From the NCBI GenBank assembly GCA_902729315.2, contig LR746275.1:684501-748500 (forward strand): a stretch of DNA of 64,000 nt, read 5' to 3'. The position numbers and the translations under genes were made by a program. The notes under the pieces are model-generated. The model was not told the DNA's origin. It saw only the letters and a list, made by a program, of their open reading frames with translations, and searched no databases. Shown here one piece after another: positions 12,261-25,263 of the stretch. Position 1 is the first letter of the stretch. Every line of letters begins with the position of its first letter. Source of the stretch: Spirodela intermedia. Lineage: Eukaryota > Streptophyta > Magnoliopsida > Alismatales > Araceae.

Positions 12261-13856
12261 TGACATGACTTAGTCGTAGTATAGTAAATCACGTAAATTT
12301 AAAATTTATAAAACTAGAAAATACGAATTTTGGGTATTTAAAAGTATTTCTGAATAAATATATCAATTATAATTCAATAAAACTTCCAAAAATAGCAGTA
12401 ATTTTCTAGGTCAATCATATAATATTTGGTAATTATTTAGAATTTTCTTCAAAGAATACTATTTTCTATAATTTTTATAGTAGTAAATGAAAAAGAAATA
12501 TATTTAAAATTCACAAAAAAGGGAAATAAGGGTGCAGATGTCAAGATGATGTCAACGCCCAACGAATGTAAATCGAGCGAAAATAGAGTTATGCCTGGTG
12601 ATTTTTACGTAAGTGATTACAAATGATTTAATTGATCAAATTAAGATTTGTAAAAGCTGGAAGAATCGTAAGTGAACGAAATATATTTTGGTAAATTAAA
12701 ATCACACAAATTATCACTAAATGAAGTATAAAGTAAGTTGAAAGTAGGAAAATAGAGTTCCAACGTCATGGCAATGATGTGTTGGGAATGTACTGAAATC
12801 TTAAGTGTTTAGGAGGATTGTCGTGTAGTGTTCATAGCCTTGAAGGCTCTCATTAGACAAAAATGATGTGGGCAATCTCTAGATCTCCCTACAAAGTCTA
12901 GAGATCAATGAAATGGGTCGTCAAATTATCTCCGGTGGCTGTCACTTAGTGGAGAGGAAAAATGATGACTTTGCAGCTCTCCAGCGACTATCACCGATGG
13001 AGAGGAGCTGGATGGAGGTGGGGCGCATATCAAGGAGCTTCATCCTCAGGTCCATGTAGCAAGAGGAGGCTCTTCATCGCATCTAGTATGCTCTCAAGAG
13101 GTGGTGACTCGTCTCCTAACGGACCGTCCTCTTTCTGACGATGACTTGTTCATCAATCAATCGGAGATGCTTTACTCGATGGATTTGTGATCCTTTTATC
13201 GTGAATCATTTATCAATTTTAGTAACAATGCTCTGCAAATCACGTTGACGAGATTTTCGTCGATGATCTAGCGATGATATGTAGGAAAGTCACAATAATC
13301 ATATAAAAAAAATATGAGTTTTGCCTCTAGAAGGATTCAAACCCGTGCCAGTTGTCTGCCCTTTCTGGAGAAGGTGACAGGGGTTTAGTTCCACATCGGT
13401 TGTGTACTGAAGTTTCTGGTGAATATAATGTAATATTACATTCGTGTTCAAGTCCCTTTCTCGCACGTGTACGACCACTCCTTGCCCCATAGTTGGTTGG
13501 CCACCGATGATGTGGAAGGAGAGTGGCACACACGTGCCCCCATCGGTTCAAGTCGCTCGAGCTCCTACTCGTAGCTCCTACTCAATTGTGCTTCTAACCC
13601 ACTAGCAGGCCCAATTGGTCAACAAGTCCCCCCCATTTTGTCTTATTTTTATTTTAATTTATTTTTCTTCATTTATCTCAAAAGTAAGATTATAAAAATT
13701 ATATAAAATCACATACATAATTACCCAAAAAAATCATGTTAATCAACTGAAAACTACTTTTCACACTTTAACATAAATATAAATCTATTTATCATGAGTT
13801 AAGGCTAAAACAATATTATTTACTAATTATTAACTCATGATAATGAAGACTTATCA
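12261..13856 (-). mobile_element. Family 1 solo LTR D, TSD GTTGT
   Basis: On the plus strand it runs from TGACATGACTTAGTCG to GACTTATCA. Exact TSD GTTGT at 12256-12260 and 13857-13861. It lacks the 115-bp block. Decay is intermediate. Confidence 0.92.
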
Positions 13857-13861
13857 GTTGT

Positions 13862-14472
13862 GTTGTCTGTCTTTAACAACTTTTTTGTAACTAGGGTTGA
13901 GCTGCAGCTTGAGCCCTAATGGCTGGGTTGTGCCAATGGTTTGAGCTCTAACAAGACATGCCTTTAATATTTAATAGGCCATACCAAAGAAAAACATTAT
14001 TCAAAAAAATTTAAAATCCATATAAAATCATAACCTGGATGTTATAATATTTTTGATGGCTTAATTTCCTCATCATTTTAGCTTCCCAATGAATATGTAC
14101 AAGCGAGTCTCCGTAGAATAAATCTTGCCACAAAAGGTATTTTCATTTCATGAGGATATGGGAAGATAAGTATATTTTAATTCAACTAGAAATAATACTC
14201 CATGGATGATAACTCAAAATAAATCAAAACATAAAAATAAACTTACTACATATCTCATATATATATATATATATCTTTGAATGACTAAGTTTTTCTTTAT
14301 GTAGATGTTCTCAATTTCTTAAATTTTTTTATGAATTTACTTAGATAACCATTGACGTCATCTAAACCTTTTTTCTTAAAACATAATACTTTTAACCAAA
14401 ATGTCCAAGATATAGTGATGAAAATGTTCATCCAAATCAGGTTCCAAAGGAAATAAAGATCAATCTTTCTAG
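13862..14472. other. Intergenic DNA between LTR D and LTR E, no gene seen
   Basis: About 610 bp with a short (AT)n run near 14250 and no recognisable coding frame. Confidence 0.6.
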
Positions 14473-14477
14473 ATGAC

Positions 14478-16211
14478 TGACATGACTTAGTCGTTATATA
14501 TTAAATCATGTCAATTTAATAGAAAACTAAAAAATATAATTTTTTAGATATTTATAAGTGTTTTTGAAAAAATATATTAATTATAATTCAAGAAAGTTTT
14601 CACAAATAGTAAAAATTTTCTAGGTTGATCATAGAGATGTAATATAATATTGGATAATTTTTTAGAATTTTTCTCAAAGAATATGATTTTTTATGAATTT
14701 TAGATTAAGAAATAAAAATAAGATATATTTAAAATTCACGAAAGAGGAAAATAAGGGTGTGGATGTCAGGATGACATCAGCACCAGGCGAATGCGAATCA
14801 GAAGAAAACAAAGTTCTACTTGATGATTCTTACATAAGTGATTATAGATGATTTAATTGATCAAATTAAGATCTATAAAAGTCGAAAGAGTCGTAATTGA
14901 ATAAAAAATAGGTTGATAAATTTAAATCACACAAATTATCACTAAATGAAGTAAAAATTAAGTTGAAAGTAGGAAAATCAAATTTTGGCATCATGGGAGC
15001 GATGTGTCGATGATGCATTAGAATCTTGAGCATTCAAAAAGATTGTTGTGTAGTGTCCACAACTTTAAAGACTCTCATTAGATAAGGACAATGTGGACAA
15101 TCTTTAAATCTTCTTATAGAGTGTAGAGATCGATAAAATAAGTCATCGAATTGTCTCCAGTGGGTGTCACCTGATAGAATAAAAAAATGACAATTTTATG
15201 ACTTTTTGATGGCTGTCACCTGATGGAGAGGAGTTAGATGAAGGTGGGGTGCATGTTAGAGAGCTTTATTTTCATGTCCGTGCAACAAGAGGAGGCTCTT
15301 AATTACATCTAGTACACTCTCAAGAGGTGGCAACTAGTCTCTTAGTGGAACATTCTCTTCTCAATGACGGTTTGTTCATCAATTAATTAGAGATACTTTA
15401 CTTGATAAATTCATGATCATTTTATCATGAATCGTTTAATAATTATAGTAATAATATTCTACGAATCATGTCGACTAGATTTTTGCTGATGATCTAATAA
15501 TTATAGTAGCTTAATCCTTCACCTGTAATTTATAAGAAAGTCATGATTTAATTAGATAAAAATATTAGTTTTGGTTTTAGTAAGATTTGAACTTGTGTTG
15601 GACTCCCGGCTACATGAGATAGATTGTAATAAGTAATTTAATATCCTTGTAAAATGATGTCATCATTATATATCTCTGTTATAATTTAGTATTTTAGGTA
15701 TTAAAATAAACAAAACCATTCCAAAGAAAGTGTGACGTGGGTTTAATCTCACATCAGTTGTATACCAAAGTTTTGGATGAACATATAATAATATCAAATT
15801 TACAAACAATGAGTCCCTTTGTCACGTGTACGACCATTCCTTGTCCCACAACTAGTTGGCCACTAGTGACATGGAAGGAGAGTGGTGCACATGTGTCTCA
15901 ATCAGTCTATAGCCACTCGAGCCCCTACTCGCGGCTCCACTGACTATGTTTCCGACCTACTTGTGAGCCTGGCTGATTGGTAGGTCTCCCACACTTTTCT
16001 ATATTTTAATTATTTTCTTTATTTATCTAAAAAATAAGATTATAAAAATCATATAAATTTGTATAAAATCACATAATTAGTCAAAAAATTACATTAATCA
16101 ACTAAAAACTACTTTTCATAATTTAACATAAATATAAGTCTATTTATCATGAGTTAAAGCTAAAATTATATTATTTATTAATTATTAACTCATGATAATG
16201 AAGACTTATCA
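14478..16211 (-). mobile_element. Family 1 solo LTR E, TSD ATGAC (strongly decayed)
   Basis: On the plus strand it runs from TGACATGACTTAGTCG to GACTTATCA. Exact TSD ATGAC at 14473-14477 and 16212-16216. The body is heavily decayed by transitions, yet the terminal hairpin at 16130-16211 differs from young copies at only about three sites. Confidence 0.92.
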
Positions 16212-16216
16212 ATGAC

Positions 16217-17094
16217 TTAGACTTCATACCTCTAGAGACCTACCCTTTGCTGATCCTTATCTCTAACTGGTACATGTTGTTTCTCCCTATTTAGAAGTGT
16301 AATGTCTACTTTTCTAAATTGTATAGGGGGAGTTAACATTTATTTTCTAGAAACAATAGAAGAGATGAATCTATATATAGTAATCCTTTTGAGAGCACTT
16401 CAACATAGGGTTAGTACTAGATATTTTCAAGATATTTGTCCTAAGGCAAATAACCTATCGTTATTTAACATTGACAAAACCAAGAGATGATGATGATAAA
16501 AATAGAACAGCAGCCTCAACTTGTGATTGGTATAGTTAATTTTATGCTTTCATGTCAATTATTGCATTGATTATAGTAATAATAGTGATATAAATGAGTT
16601 GAATAGGTTTGCAGAAAATCATTCCTAAAAGATGATTACAAATTTCAAATCAAAGCAAGGAAACTTGCAATGCAATGAATTAAAATTATGACAATGTAGT
16701 AGGTTAAATGCTTTTATAAGTTTAACAAGTAAGAGAGAAAAAAATGTTGACAAGTATGCCTATATATTAGAGCAAATGAGATCAGACGAATTGTCAAGTA
16801 TGTGCTTGATTGGAGCATAAACTCTATTGAAAGTACATAATAAAAGATAATCTGTTTACTAATTTTTATAACTAACAACATATTAAAATTTTCATGATGG
16901 TGTGAAATACTAGATAATTTGACATATTTAAAGCATGATGCATGCATTAAGGTCACCATGATGAATAATGTAGGGTTGGAAAAAAATCATCCTAATAAAG
17001 CATGTAAGATGGTCACATACTTCCTTGATAATCAAAGCATGTTTACACAACAATTAGATTGGTCTATTATACTCAAAACATGCATGTAAAATGA
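16217..17094. other. Intergenic DNA, no gene seen
   Basis: About 880 bp of AT-rich sequence. Open frames of about 60-80 codons here (for example 16302-16490 plus and 16714-16959 minus) show no recognisable domain. Confidence 0.55.
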
Positions 17095-17099
17095 GGTGC

Positions 17100-19277
17100 T
17101 GATGGTGAGTGGAACCCATCTCCATCAGCTCAGGAGACACCGACCGTCTAAGTTCAGCCCGATTGAAGCACGAAGACAAAGGAGCCTAGCTCTCACTACA
17201 CGGCCTAGCCCTTCGGGAGGATGACATTTCACCTCCAAGATGATGATGAGCTCAAGCTCACCTTATCTTTCTTTGTATTTTCACGTTGACTTTTTGGGCC
17301 TTGCATTTGTGTGTTAGCGGGCTCAATTCTATGTGTGTGTTTTGTTATTTGTGTCTCTCTTTCTTTAGGGTTTTATTGGGTCTCTCTTTGAGGCCCAATT
17401 ATAACCCTTGGGGGGGGGACCTATGTGTCTTTCCTTTTGGGCCTCTTTTGGGGCTTATTTAGGTCTTCATTTGAGACCTATGTAAGAGGACCCTGCTCTT
17501 TCTCTTTTTAGGAGGGCTTATTGGGTCTCTCTTTAATAGGCCCAATAAACCCCTTTGTAGCCTTTGTGGCTTATGGGCTTGAGGGCCTCAAGTGGGCCCA
17601 CCTCCCCTTAGCCTACTTGTGGGCCCCCATATAAGGGGAGGTAGGACCCCCCCTCAAAAGAGCACCGCATTTTGTGAGAAATTATCGTTTTGTGAGATAC
17701 CCCTTTCGTGACCTAGGATAGGGAGGGAAGGAGGGAGAGGAAGGTCATCGATACCCCGAGGACTTCTTCATCGTGACGCTGCTGCCGGAGAAGCCCCGCG
17801 CCGCCTTAGACTACGGCCGCCACCGGACATCCCCTTGCCACCGTGAGATCACCGCCGTCACCGGACGAAACGGTCGCGGTTGCCGCTGCAACCGCCGCCG
17901 CCTCTGCTGGAACCCCGTCACGCCGTCGTGACGAAGGGGGCTCGCTTCGCCTCCCTACGAGCCGTCGCCGAGCACTCCACCAGAGTCTCTCAACTCCTGG
18001 TTCGACTGCCGCCACTTCCTCCGGAACTCCACCATAAACTCGCCGGGGCCGCCCTCCGCCACTCTGCTCATTTGCTGGCCGTTCGCCGACGAACGCCAAC
18101 CTGCCGCCGACGTCAGGAGAGACTCTACTGTCATGTCGATGAGCCAGATCCAGTCCCAGCTCCTCACAGGCCCCGCCGGAGTTTCCGGACGATTCCCCAC
18201 TACCATCGCGCCGTTTCCAGCGCCGCTGACGCTTGGCCTTCTCGCCGAAGCACCGCCGACACTCTGCATTCCCACCGAAGCGCCGCTGATGCTCGGCATT
18301 CCTGCCGAAGCGCCACTGACGCTCGGCCTTCTCGCCGAAGTGCCGCCGATGCTCAGCATTCCGGCCGAAGCACCGCTGACGCTTGGCCTTCCCACCGAAG
18401 CACCGCCGACGCTCGGCATTCCCGCCGAAGCGCTGCTGACGCTCGGCATTGCTGCCGAAGCGCTGCTGACGCTCGGCCTTCCCGCTGAAGCGCTGCCGCC
18501 ACGCGCGCCCCGCGCGCCAGCTCCTGCGGCCCGTGCGCCGCGCCCACCTGGCACCGCCCGTGTGCCCTAAGGCCACCGCGCACCTTGCCGCGCATGCCCG
18601 CTAGTGTGCCCTTCAGCCCACCCGCGGGCCCACGCCCGGTAGCGTGCCCTTCGGCCCACTATCAGGCCCACGCCTGCTAGCATGCCCTTTGGCCCACTAG
18701 CGGGCCCACGCCCACACCGACTATGCCACACCTTAAGATGACGACTTTGGTGACTCTTGACTAGGACCGACTGTCGATGCTGAGCATTGACCTTCACCGG
18801 ATATCTTTGCCTTCGTCGAATCTCTGCTCCATCACGACCCCCCGGGCTATGCAGCCCCAAAGGTTAGCTCTGTACCCCTCTTACTTAAGTTTAATTATTT
18901 TTCAAAGGATTTTCTCAACTCGTTTCCATTGCCATCAGAAGCACGTAGACAAGATAGGATAAGTTATCAGATTGTGAATTCCGACGCTGCGCCAAACTCG
19001 TCACAGTTCGTGAGCTGCAGCTCTAGGCTGCTTCACGATGACAATTCCACCATTTGTCCGAACATGGACTGAGAGGGCCTCACCTTACTATCGTTGAGTG
19101 TTTCCCCGGGTTGTCTTGGGTTAATAGTACATATTGGAACGCCTACCTCTACTTAGGTTACATGGTCAGACATAGAGTTTAGGGTCTAGACATTCTTATT
19201 AGATTGGTCTGACTTCCCCATCTCAGGTCTCGAGTTTCATTGATCAGGTTCAAGGGTTCTTGCCCCATCCTGCATCA
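17100..19277 (+). mobile_element. Family 2 solo LTR, GC-rich, TSD GGTGC
   Basis: 2,178 bp bounded by TGATGGTGAG and CATCCTGCATCA, a 5-bp terminal inverted repeat TGATG/CATCA. Exact TSD GGTGC at 17095-17099 and 19278-19282. A candidate TATA (CATATAAGGGG) lies at about 17628-17638, preceded by many TGGGCC/GGCCCA hexamers. The region after it is GC-rich and carries a 30-bp minisatellite at about 18221-18500. Open frames in several registers here follow from the repeat unit being a multiple of three and are not credible genes. Lineage cannot be assigned without an internal region. Confidence 0.88.
18221..18500 (+). repeat. 30-bp minisatellite inside the family 2 LTR
   Basis: About nine imperfect 30-bp units of the form CCGAAGCGCCGCTGACGCTC plus GGC[C/A]TTCCC[A/G]. 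A shorter array of about six units lies at 38018-38180 in the other family 2 copy, so array length varies between copies. Confidence 0.92.
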
Positions 19278-19538
19278 GGTGCCTTCATTTAAAAGGCATA
19301 AAATATGATAATTTGAAGCTATTGGATAAGTTCAATGTATTTGACTTTCTTATGACATGAAAAGTTGATTGATTTTTTTTTATGAACCAACCATGCCTTT
19401 ATAGATATTTTAATATTTTTTTTCCTTGTTCATTGAAATTTAGTTTGCATATAACATGTTTGTCTCATGGGGGTCTTCTTGAAATTTAGGCCCTAGAATC
19501 TTTATTTCTTTAGTTCCTAAATTTATTTTCCTTGGTAC

Positions 19539-20570
19539 TAATAACATGAATTCATGCATTATTCTATCTTCATATACATTAATTATTAGTTCATGTTATC
19601 ATGTTACGTAATCATATTTATGCATTTTATGTATGTTGATAAAATTTATGAATTGCACACTTTTTATAAGCATAGTTGATTATGAGTTAATTCTGTTTGA
19701 CTTATATGAAGTCAAGACGATTATTCTCATAATTTTTGTGAATTTTTATGATACATTGGTAGAGATGGTTGTGGCCTTTCTCCACAATCCATTTGAGCCT
19801 ATTTTAGAATGAGCAATGAGCCTATTGAAGGAGCCCATTGAATGGATCAATGGAAGCCTTGAGGATGGACATAATCAACCAGTGATCCACTTTTATGGAG
19901 GACATTTTTCAGATCTGAAAATGGAGGAAAGAGGAGGGGAAAAACGTGGTGGCTCTCAAGAAAAATTCAGCCACATTTCAGGGCATTTTGGGCTCAACAA
20001 TGTCCTATAAATCATGGCTTTCTCCCTCTCTTCTCCCTCATTCTTGTGGTTGCCCTAGAACCTGTATGGCTGAATGAAACAACACCCTCAAATCCCTCTC
20101 GTCCTCCTTGTTTCTGATGAATGAAGCTTGCATCGTTCATCTTCAATCCATAAGTGTATGAGAGTGAGTGCATTTGCAAGTTATTGAAGCATCCAAGCTT
20201 GAAGGAGATCGATCATCAACAGGGTAGTGAACTTGAAGTTGTCTCAATTCTTGCATTACATTTAGAATATAGTAGGTTAGAGGTTATCAATAGATTTTTA
20301 GATCCACAAAAATCTACTCATTTGATCCTATTTTCTTCTCATCTAAATTTATATTGCATCTAAATTTAGATTTTCATCTCTATCTCCTTCTCTCACGCTC
20401 TAATTCATATCTAGCTCATCTCCCTCATCTCCTTAATTCAAAATCCTAAAGTTTAGCTAAAATCCAATCCCTGTAGATCAACCCCTAACGCACACCATCT
20501 ACCTAATTAGTGCAAGACTGGGGTTATACAAATATCTTTGATTGAATCTCCCAAAGTTCAGGTCTCATCA
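19539..20570 (+). mobile_element. Probable solo LTR of a third family, TSD GGTAC
   Basis: A 1,032-bp block starts TAATAACATG (TG start mutated to TA) and ends GGTCTCATCA. GGTAC is found on both sides (19534-19538 and 20571-20575). An internal TATA candidate (CTATAAATCATGG) lies at about 20005-20017, followed by a pyrimidine-rich leader-like stretch. The TSD and TATA position support an LTR; the damaged start and lack of a second copy keep this tentative. Confidence 0.5.
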
Positions 20571-20799
20571 GGTACATAAAATTTACATTGAAATAAAGTG
20601 AATATATGTACTAGGATATCTTAATAGATGATGTTTAATTGGATGAGGTTTAACTTATATTGTAAAACACTAAAATATTAATATTAGATCAAGACATTCA
20701 CCTTGAATCACCTGCACTTTTTAATCATGTTACAATCTAAGATCACATAGACTGTATAAAAAAAATCTCACACTATTTTAAAACTTAAAAAGAAATGGT

Positions 20800-21374
20800 T
20801 GTATAAGTATGTAAATACCCTTGCCAAGTAATGTCATAAAGGTATCTTCTTATTAATTTAGGTATAGAAATATTAAAAATAGATAATAATGAGTGATGGC
20901 CCAGATTTAGTTCCACATCAGTTATTTTTTGAGTTTTGATATCAAAATATAATATCTTCTTTCTATTTTCATTGTAGTCCTCTCATGTGTGTATGACCAC
21001 TCCTTACTCGACACCCATCTACCCACTAGTGATATGGAAGGAGAGTGACGCACATGTGCCTCCAACTACTTGAGTCCCTTGCTTGTCACTTTACTTAACT
21101 GTGTTTTTGATCTACTTATATGCCTAACTAGTCAATGGGTCCCCTGATTGTGTTTTCAGCCCATTTTTGGGCCTAGGGGCCGATGGGACTCTTTTTTTCT
21201 CAAAAATATGATTATAAAAATTATATAGATTCACATATAATCACATAGTTAAAAATTCAAACTAATTAACTAATTGTTTTTTCTTATTTTAGCACAATAT
21301 AAGTCTATTTATCATGAAAAGAATTAAAATCTATTAATAATTGGTTATTAACTTATGATAATGAAGAATTATCA
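20800..21374 (-). mobile_element. Old family 1 LTR fragment F
   Basis: Retains the 115-bp block region (TAATGTCATAAAGG), TTTAGTTCCACATCAG, ATGACCACTCCTTACTCG and a degraded terminal hairpin ending GAAGAATTATCA. The other end is missing. It is the most diverged family 1 piece in the window. Confidence 0.8.
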
Positions 21375-22321
21375 ATAACCTAAGAGTATTAAATTTTAAT
21401 TTTCAAGGTTAAGAATTTTTCTCAAAGATTTTTTTTTTTGAGCTTCTATATTAAGCATTTTAAGCTAACTTTCTCATTGAATTTTACTACTCTTCTTTGT
21501 TTAATATTAATAGTTTCTCTTATATTCACTTTAATTCATTTTTATTTTTTTAATTGTAAGCAAAACTATATTATATGTCATTCTAATGGTAAACAAAAAA
21601 TATTTAAGATTATTTAAGATAATAGAGCCTTGAATCTACTTGAAGCAAACTTACATCTAGTGTTTTGTAACTATGTTATCAATTGATAATGAAACCTTGA
21701 TAATGTTGATGTCGTTAGTTTTGATACATTAAGTAAACAATTATTTACTAAATTCTTACAAAATATTCAATGAACATTATGAGAATTTATTACAGAAGTT
21801 TACTATCTTTGAAAAATATTCAAGGTGTAAATTGACAATGGTTGAATAATCGTATGGCTAATAACTAAATTCAAGTAATTTTTTCCTTGATATATTCATA
21901 CGTTCAATATAATGCAACATCATATAGTTGGTATACAAGTACAGAAATCAGGTATTAACACATGTGATGAAGTTTTTAGAAAATCAAGAAATATGAAGAC
22001 ACTAATAGGATTTGAACTCATAACATGAGCAGAGTAAAGTCAAAAGCCTCTATTGAGAAAACACTTGGAAAGTCAAAGAATACTAAGTCAGGTGCATGAT
22101 TCAAGCTTATAACATGAGTTACAAAAGTTGAGAGACTCAACAAGTGAAATGGTTGAAAGTGATAGAGAAAAATATTGAGCAAAGAAGAATGTGAAAAATT
22201 AGAGTATTAATACCTTCAACAAAACTCAAACTCAAGATTTATACAATGACAAATCTGAAGTATTTGTGAGAAGTCATTAAAAAGTTATAAAAAGGGAGAA
22301 GTCTTTGCCACATGCTGGATG
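21375..22321. other. AT-rich intergenic DNA, no gene seen
   Basis: About 950 bp with no recognisable coding frame. Confidence 0.55.
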
Positions 22322-22845
22322 GTGACACATTGACACAACATGTGGAGAAAATGACAAATCAAGTAGACTTATTTTGACTCAACCCCAAAGGTAAAGATAT
22401 TCATTGATAAATCACAGATCTCTAGACTGAGTTTCAAGAGCAACATATATGAGAACAATGAGCTCTGAAGCAAGGAATGAGCAAAGAATAATACCATATA
22501 TTTTAAATGGTGACATATTGACATAATATGTGGAGATAACAACAAGGTTAAAAACTTTATTTGAGTGCAATTCTAAAAATAAAAATATATATTAATAAGC
22601 TATGAATCTTTAGAGAAAGTCTCAAGTAGAATGGATGTGAGAATAACAAATTTTGAACCAAGGAACAAGTACAAGTAAAGATCATGGGCACGCCCTCTAA
22701 ATAGTGACATGTTGGTAGAATATGTGGAGATAACAACATGTTTAATGACTTTATTTGAGTTCAATATTAAAAAATAATTATTTATTAATAAACTGAAAAT
22801 CTTCAAAGAAATTCTAAAGTACAATGGATGTGAGAATACAAACTT
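22322..22845. repeat. About 190-bp tandem repeat, three copies
   Basis: Units start near 22322, 22510 and 22704 with GTGACACATTGACACAACAT, GTGACATATTGACATAATAT and GTGACATGTTGGTAGAATAT, each followed by GTGGAG. They continue with related TTATTTGAGT-type and GGATGTGAGAA-type blocks. Spacing is 188 and 194 bp. Small minus-strand open frames over this stretch are repeat translations. Confidence 0.75.
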
Positions 22846-23159
22846 AAAAGAAAAAAAAAAGTAAATATCAATAGCACACCAGCAAAACAATACAAAGAAA
22901 TTTAAATTTGAGTGTTTTTTTTCAAGTGATGAAAAGATTGGAGAACATTGAAGAATAAGAGGGAGTTTGTAAAGAAAAGAATCAATCTTGAACAAAGACA
23001 TCTCTACTACATTCAATCACACTTAAGGGCACATTCTTCTCTATTTGTCAATGTAGAGCTGCCATATACTTCAACAAAGAACTTAATGCTACATTGAATA
23101 TCTCATTCTATAGTGATGATTCAAGTCAACATTTGTTTGAAATGTTAATTTTCTTCTTT

Positions 23160-23629
23160 GGGCCCTAAGGTACTTGGGTGGTGAGTGAAGAGAGGCTTGG
23201 GTTAAAACATATGGTATTGAGAGCTTAGTAATGTCCATGGAAGGTGTGGTCTCTGAAGTGACTAGTATATTTGGGGCAAGACATGTGGTGCTAAGATTCT
23301 TGTTGTGCCTATAAAGGTGTGATCTCTATGGAGATTAGACTATGTGACTTGGCTGCTAATCCTATGAAACTAGCATGTATTTTTTGAGAAGAAACAGTGA
23401 ACTCTAACAGAAAAGAATATCTAGGACTAGAAGTAGTCAAGTGAAGCACAAACTAATATAAAACTTCTATGTGCCCTTGGTGGTGATGAGAGAGTAGAGA
23501 GAGCACCTACGTAGAGAGAGAGAGATTATCTTGAGTAAACCTGTATCTATAATAAAGAAGTGGTGTGAAACTTGTGTTAATACATCTACTTGTAGAAAAT
23601 CAATTCATCCCCCCTCTTGGTGTTCCACA
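23160..23629 (+). mobile_element. Possible Ty1/copia-type LTR remnant
   Basis: The block ends with CAATTCATCCCCCCTCTTGG and TGTTCCACA. A CAATTCA-CCCCCC-TCTTGG stretch near the 3' LTR end is common in plant copia elements. No 5' boundary or TSD could be found, so this is tentative. Confidence 0.3.
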
Positions 23630-23838
23630 GTTTCATTAAACCCTTTAGATGAGATATCTTTTGAAGCTCTAGGCTAAAAATAAAATCTTTTAATAATGAG
23701 CTGTTTATCTCAACCCATTATAAAAAATGACTAACTTACCACTTACTCTTAGCTCCTTTGAAACATTGTATGAGCTAGCCACCTTTAAATTTTCCACATC
23801 TTATGTTTCCCTTCGCTCGTTTTGCTCATCTGTGAATT

Positions 23839-25087
23839 GTGTGGGTTCTAGTTTTGCTCCGTGTGGGGCCTCCCATCCCTAGGTCCGTGTTGGGCCCATG
23901 GCAGGGATGGGAAGGCCCATTTCCTTTTGTTTTCTTTTCTTTCCTCTCTTCTCCTGTCGGGCCATATGTGCTTGGGCCCAATTGGAGAAGAGGGCGTCCT
24001 TCTTTTCCTCGCCTCCCTTCTCTTTTGGGCCATTCTCATTTGGGCCTAATTGGAGAGGAGGGCTCATGTTGGACTCTCTGTGTTCCTTTTTTTGGGCTTT
24101 GGCGTCTTGGGCCTCAAGCGTGGCCCTCCACCCTTGGCCCATTTGGGGCCGTATATTAGGGTGGAGAGCCACCCCCAAGAGCCGTCATCTTTAGGAGAGT
24201 GTGTTTTGATTGTGAATCTCCTTCCAAGAGGACAAAGAGAGGAAGGAGAATCACCACCAGGCCGTCAGCAGCCCATCGAGCCGCCACCAGGACGGCGTCA
24301 TCACTACCAGGCTATCAGCACACCGTGCCTCCGCTAGCTCACCAACCCCGCGTGCCCACTAGCTGCGCTTGCCCGCCGCCCGCTCAACCGTGCGTTCGTC
24401 TCGCAACCGTTATGGTACCTCCGCGTACACGCTACAAGCCCGCCCGCGTGCTACCCCGCCTGCCCCTGGGAGCTCGTCATTGCGCCTGACCTTGGGCACC
24501 TACCTGAGTGCCCCCAGCCACTTGGTCGTCCCCCTTCCTCCAACCCTATCCGAGCCCATACTAATGAGCCCAGCCGAAACCAGCCGCTATCCACCCCTGG
24601 AACGCCTGTCCACGGTGTCAGCTGGATTCCCTGTCACACACCGACTGGACGTCTGCCTTGCAAGTTAGCTCTTATCCTCAATCCTCCAAGTCATTTACTA
24701 CGTTCAGTATCGTCTCGCACTTGCTCCACCGCCGTCGGACCTAGCTAGGTTAGAATGGGTTAGGTGCCTCCACCGTGCGACCCTGACGCGCATGCCAGAA
24801 TTGTCACGTGGGCCGTCGAGCACTTGCTGTGGAGTCGCGTCGACGACATTAAGTCCTCACCCTCCGGACGTGGACTTGGAGGATCACCCTGTATCCGCAC
24901 CCCTTGGCGACGCCCAGGCGCGAGGGATCGCCGGCGTCATGGCACTTCGGCTATCGCCTACACTTAGTTTTGCATTCATCAACTAGAGTCCCTGGTTAGC
25001 ATCACTCGTGGCCTATAGGATTCACTTCCCTTGTTACCTCACCCACATTTAGTTGTCAGGGCAGGTTTACAAACCTGTCCTACATCA
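23839..25087 (+). mobile_element. GC-rich LTR-like block related in style to family 2
   Basis: It has many TGGGCC/GGCCCA hexamers (TTGGGCCCAATTGGAG occurs twice in variant form), a TATA-like GTATATTAGGG at about 24150, a GC-rich downstream half and an end TGTCCTACATCA close to the family 2 end CATCCTGCATCA. The left boundary and TSD are not identified. Open frames of 60-100 codons here lack recognisable domains. Confidence 0.4.
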
Positions 25088-25263
25088 CCCCCTCCTACCA
25101 ACCAAACCCAAATCAATCATACCTTTTGACCAAATATTGAATAAGAAAGAGTAGTACACTTGAAAGCCATAAATAGTTTACATTCAAAGTTTACAAATTT
25201 ATGAGGAAATAAGAATAATATATCGTGGTAAACATAGAAAATCGGATTACACCTTATTTCTTT

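Noticed and set aside
17806-18576. Open frames of 145-256 codons on both strands
   Set aside because: They are produced by the 30-bp minisatellite and the high GC content of the family 2 LTR. Several registers are open at once, as expected from a unit divisible by three.
23839-24489. Open frames of 60-100 codons rich in Gly, Pro, Trp and Arg
   Set aside because: They overlap in several frames, lack motifs and lie in a GC-rich LTR-like block.
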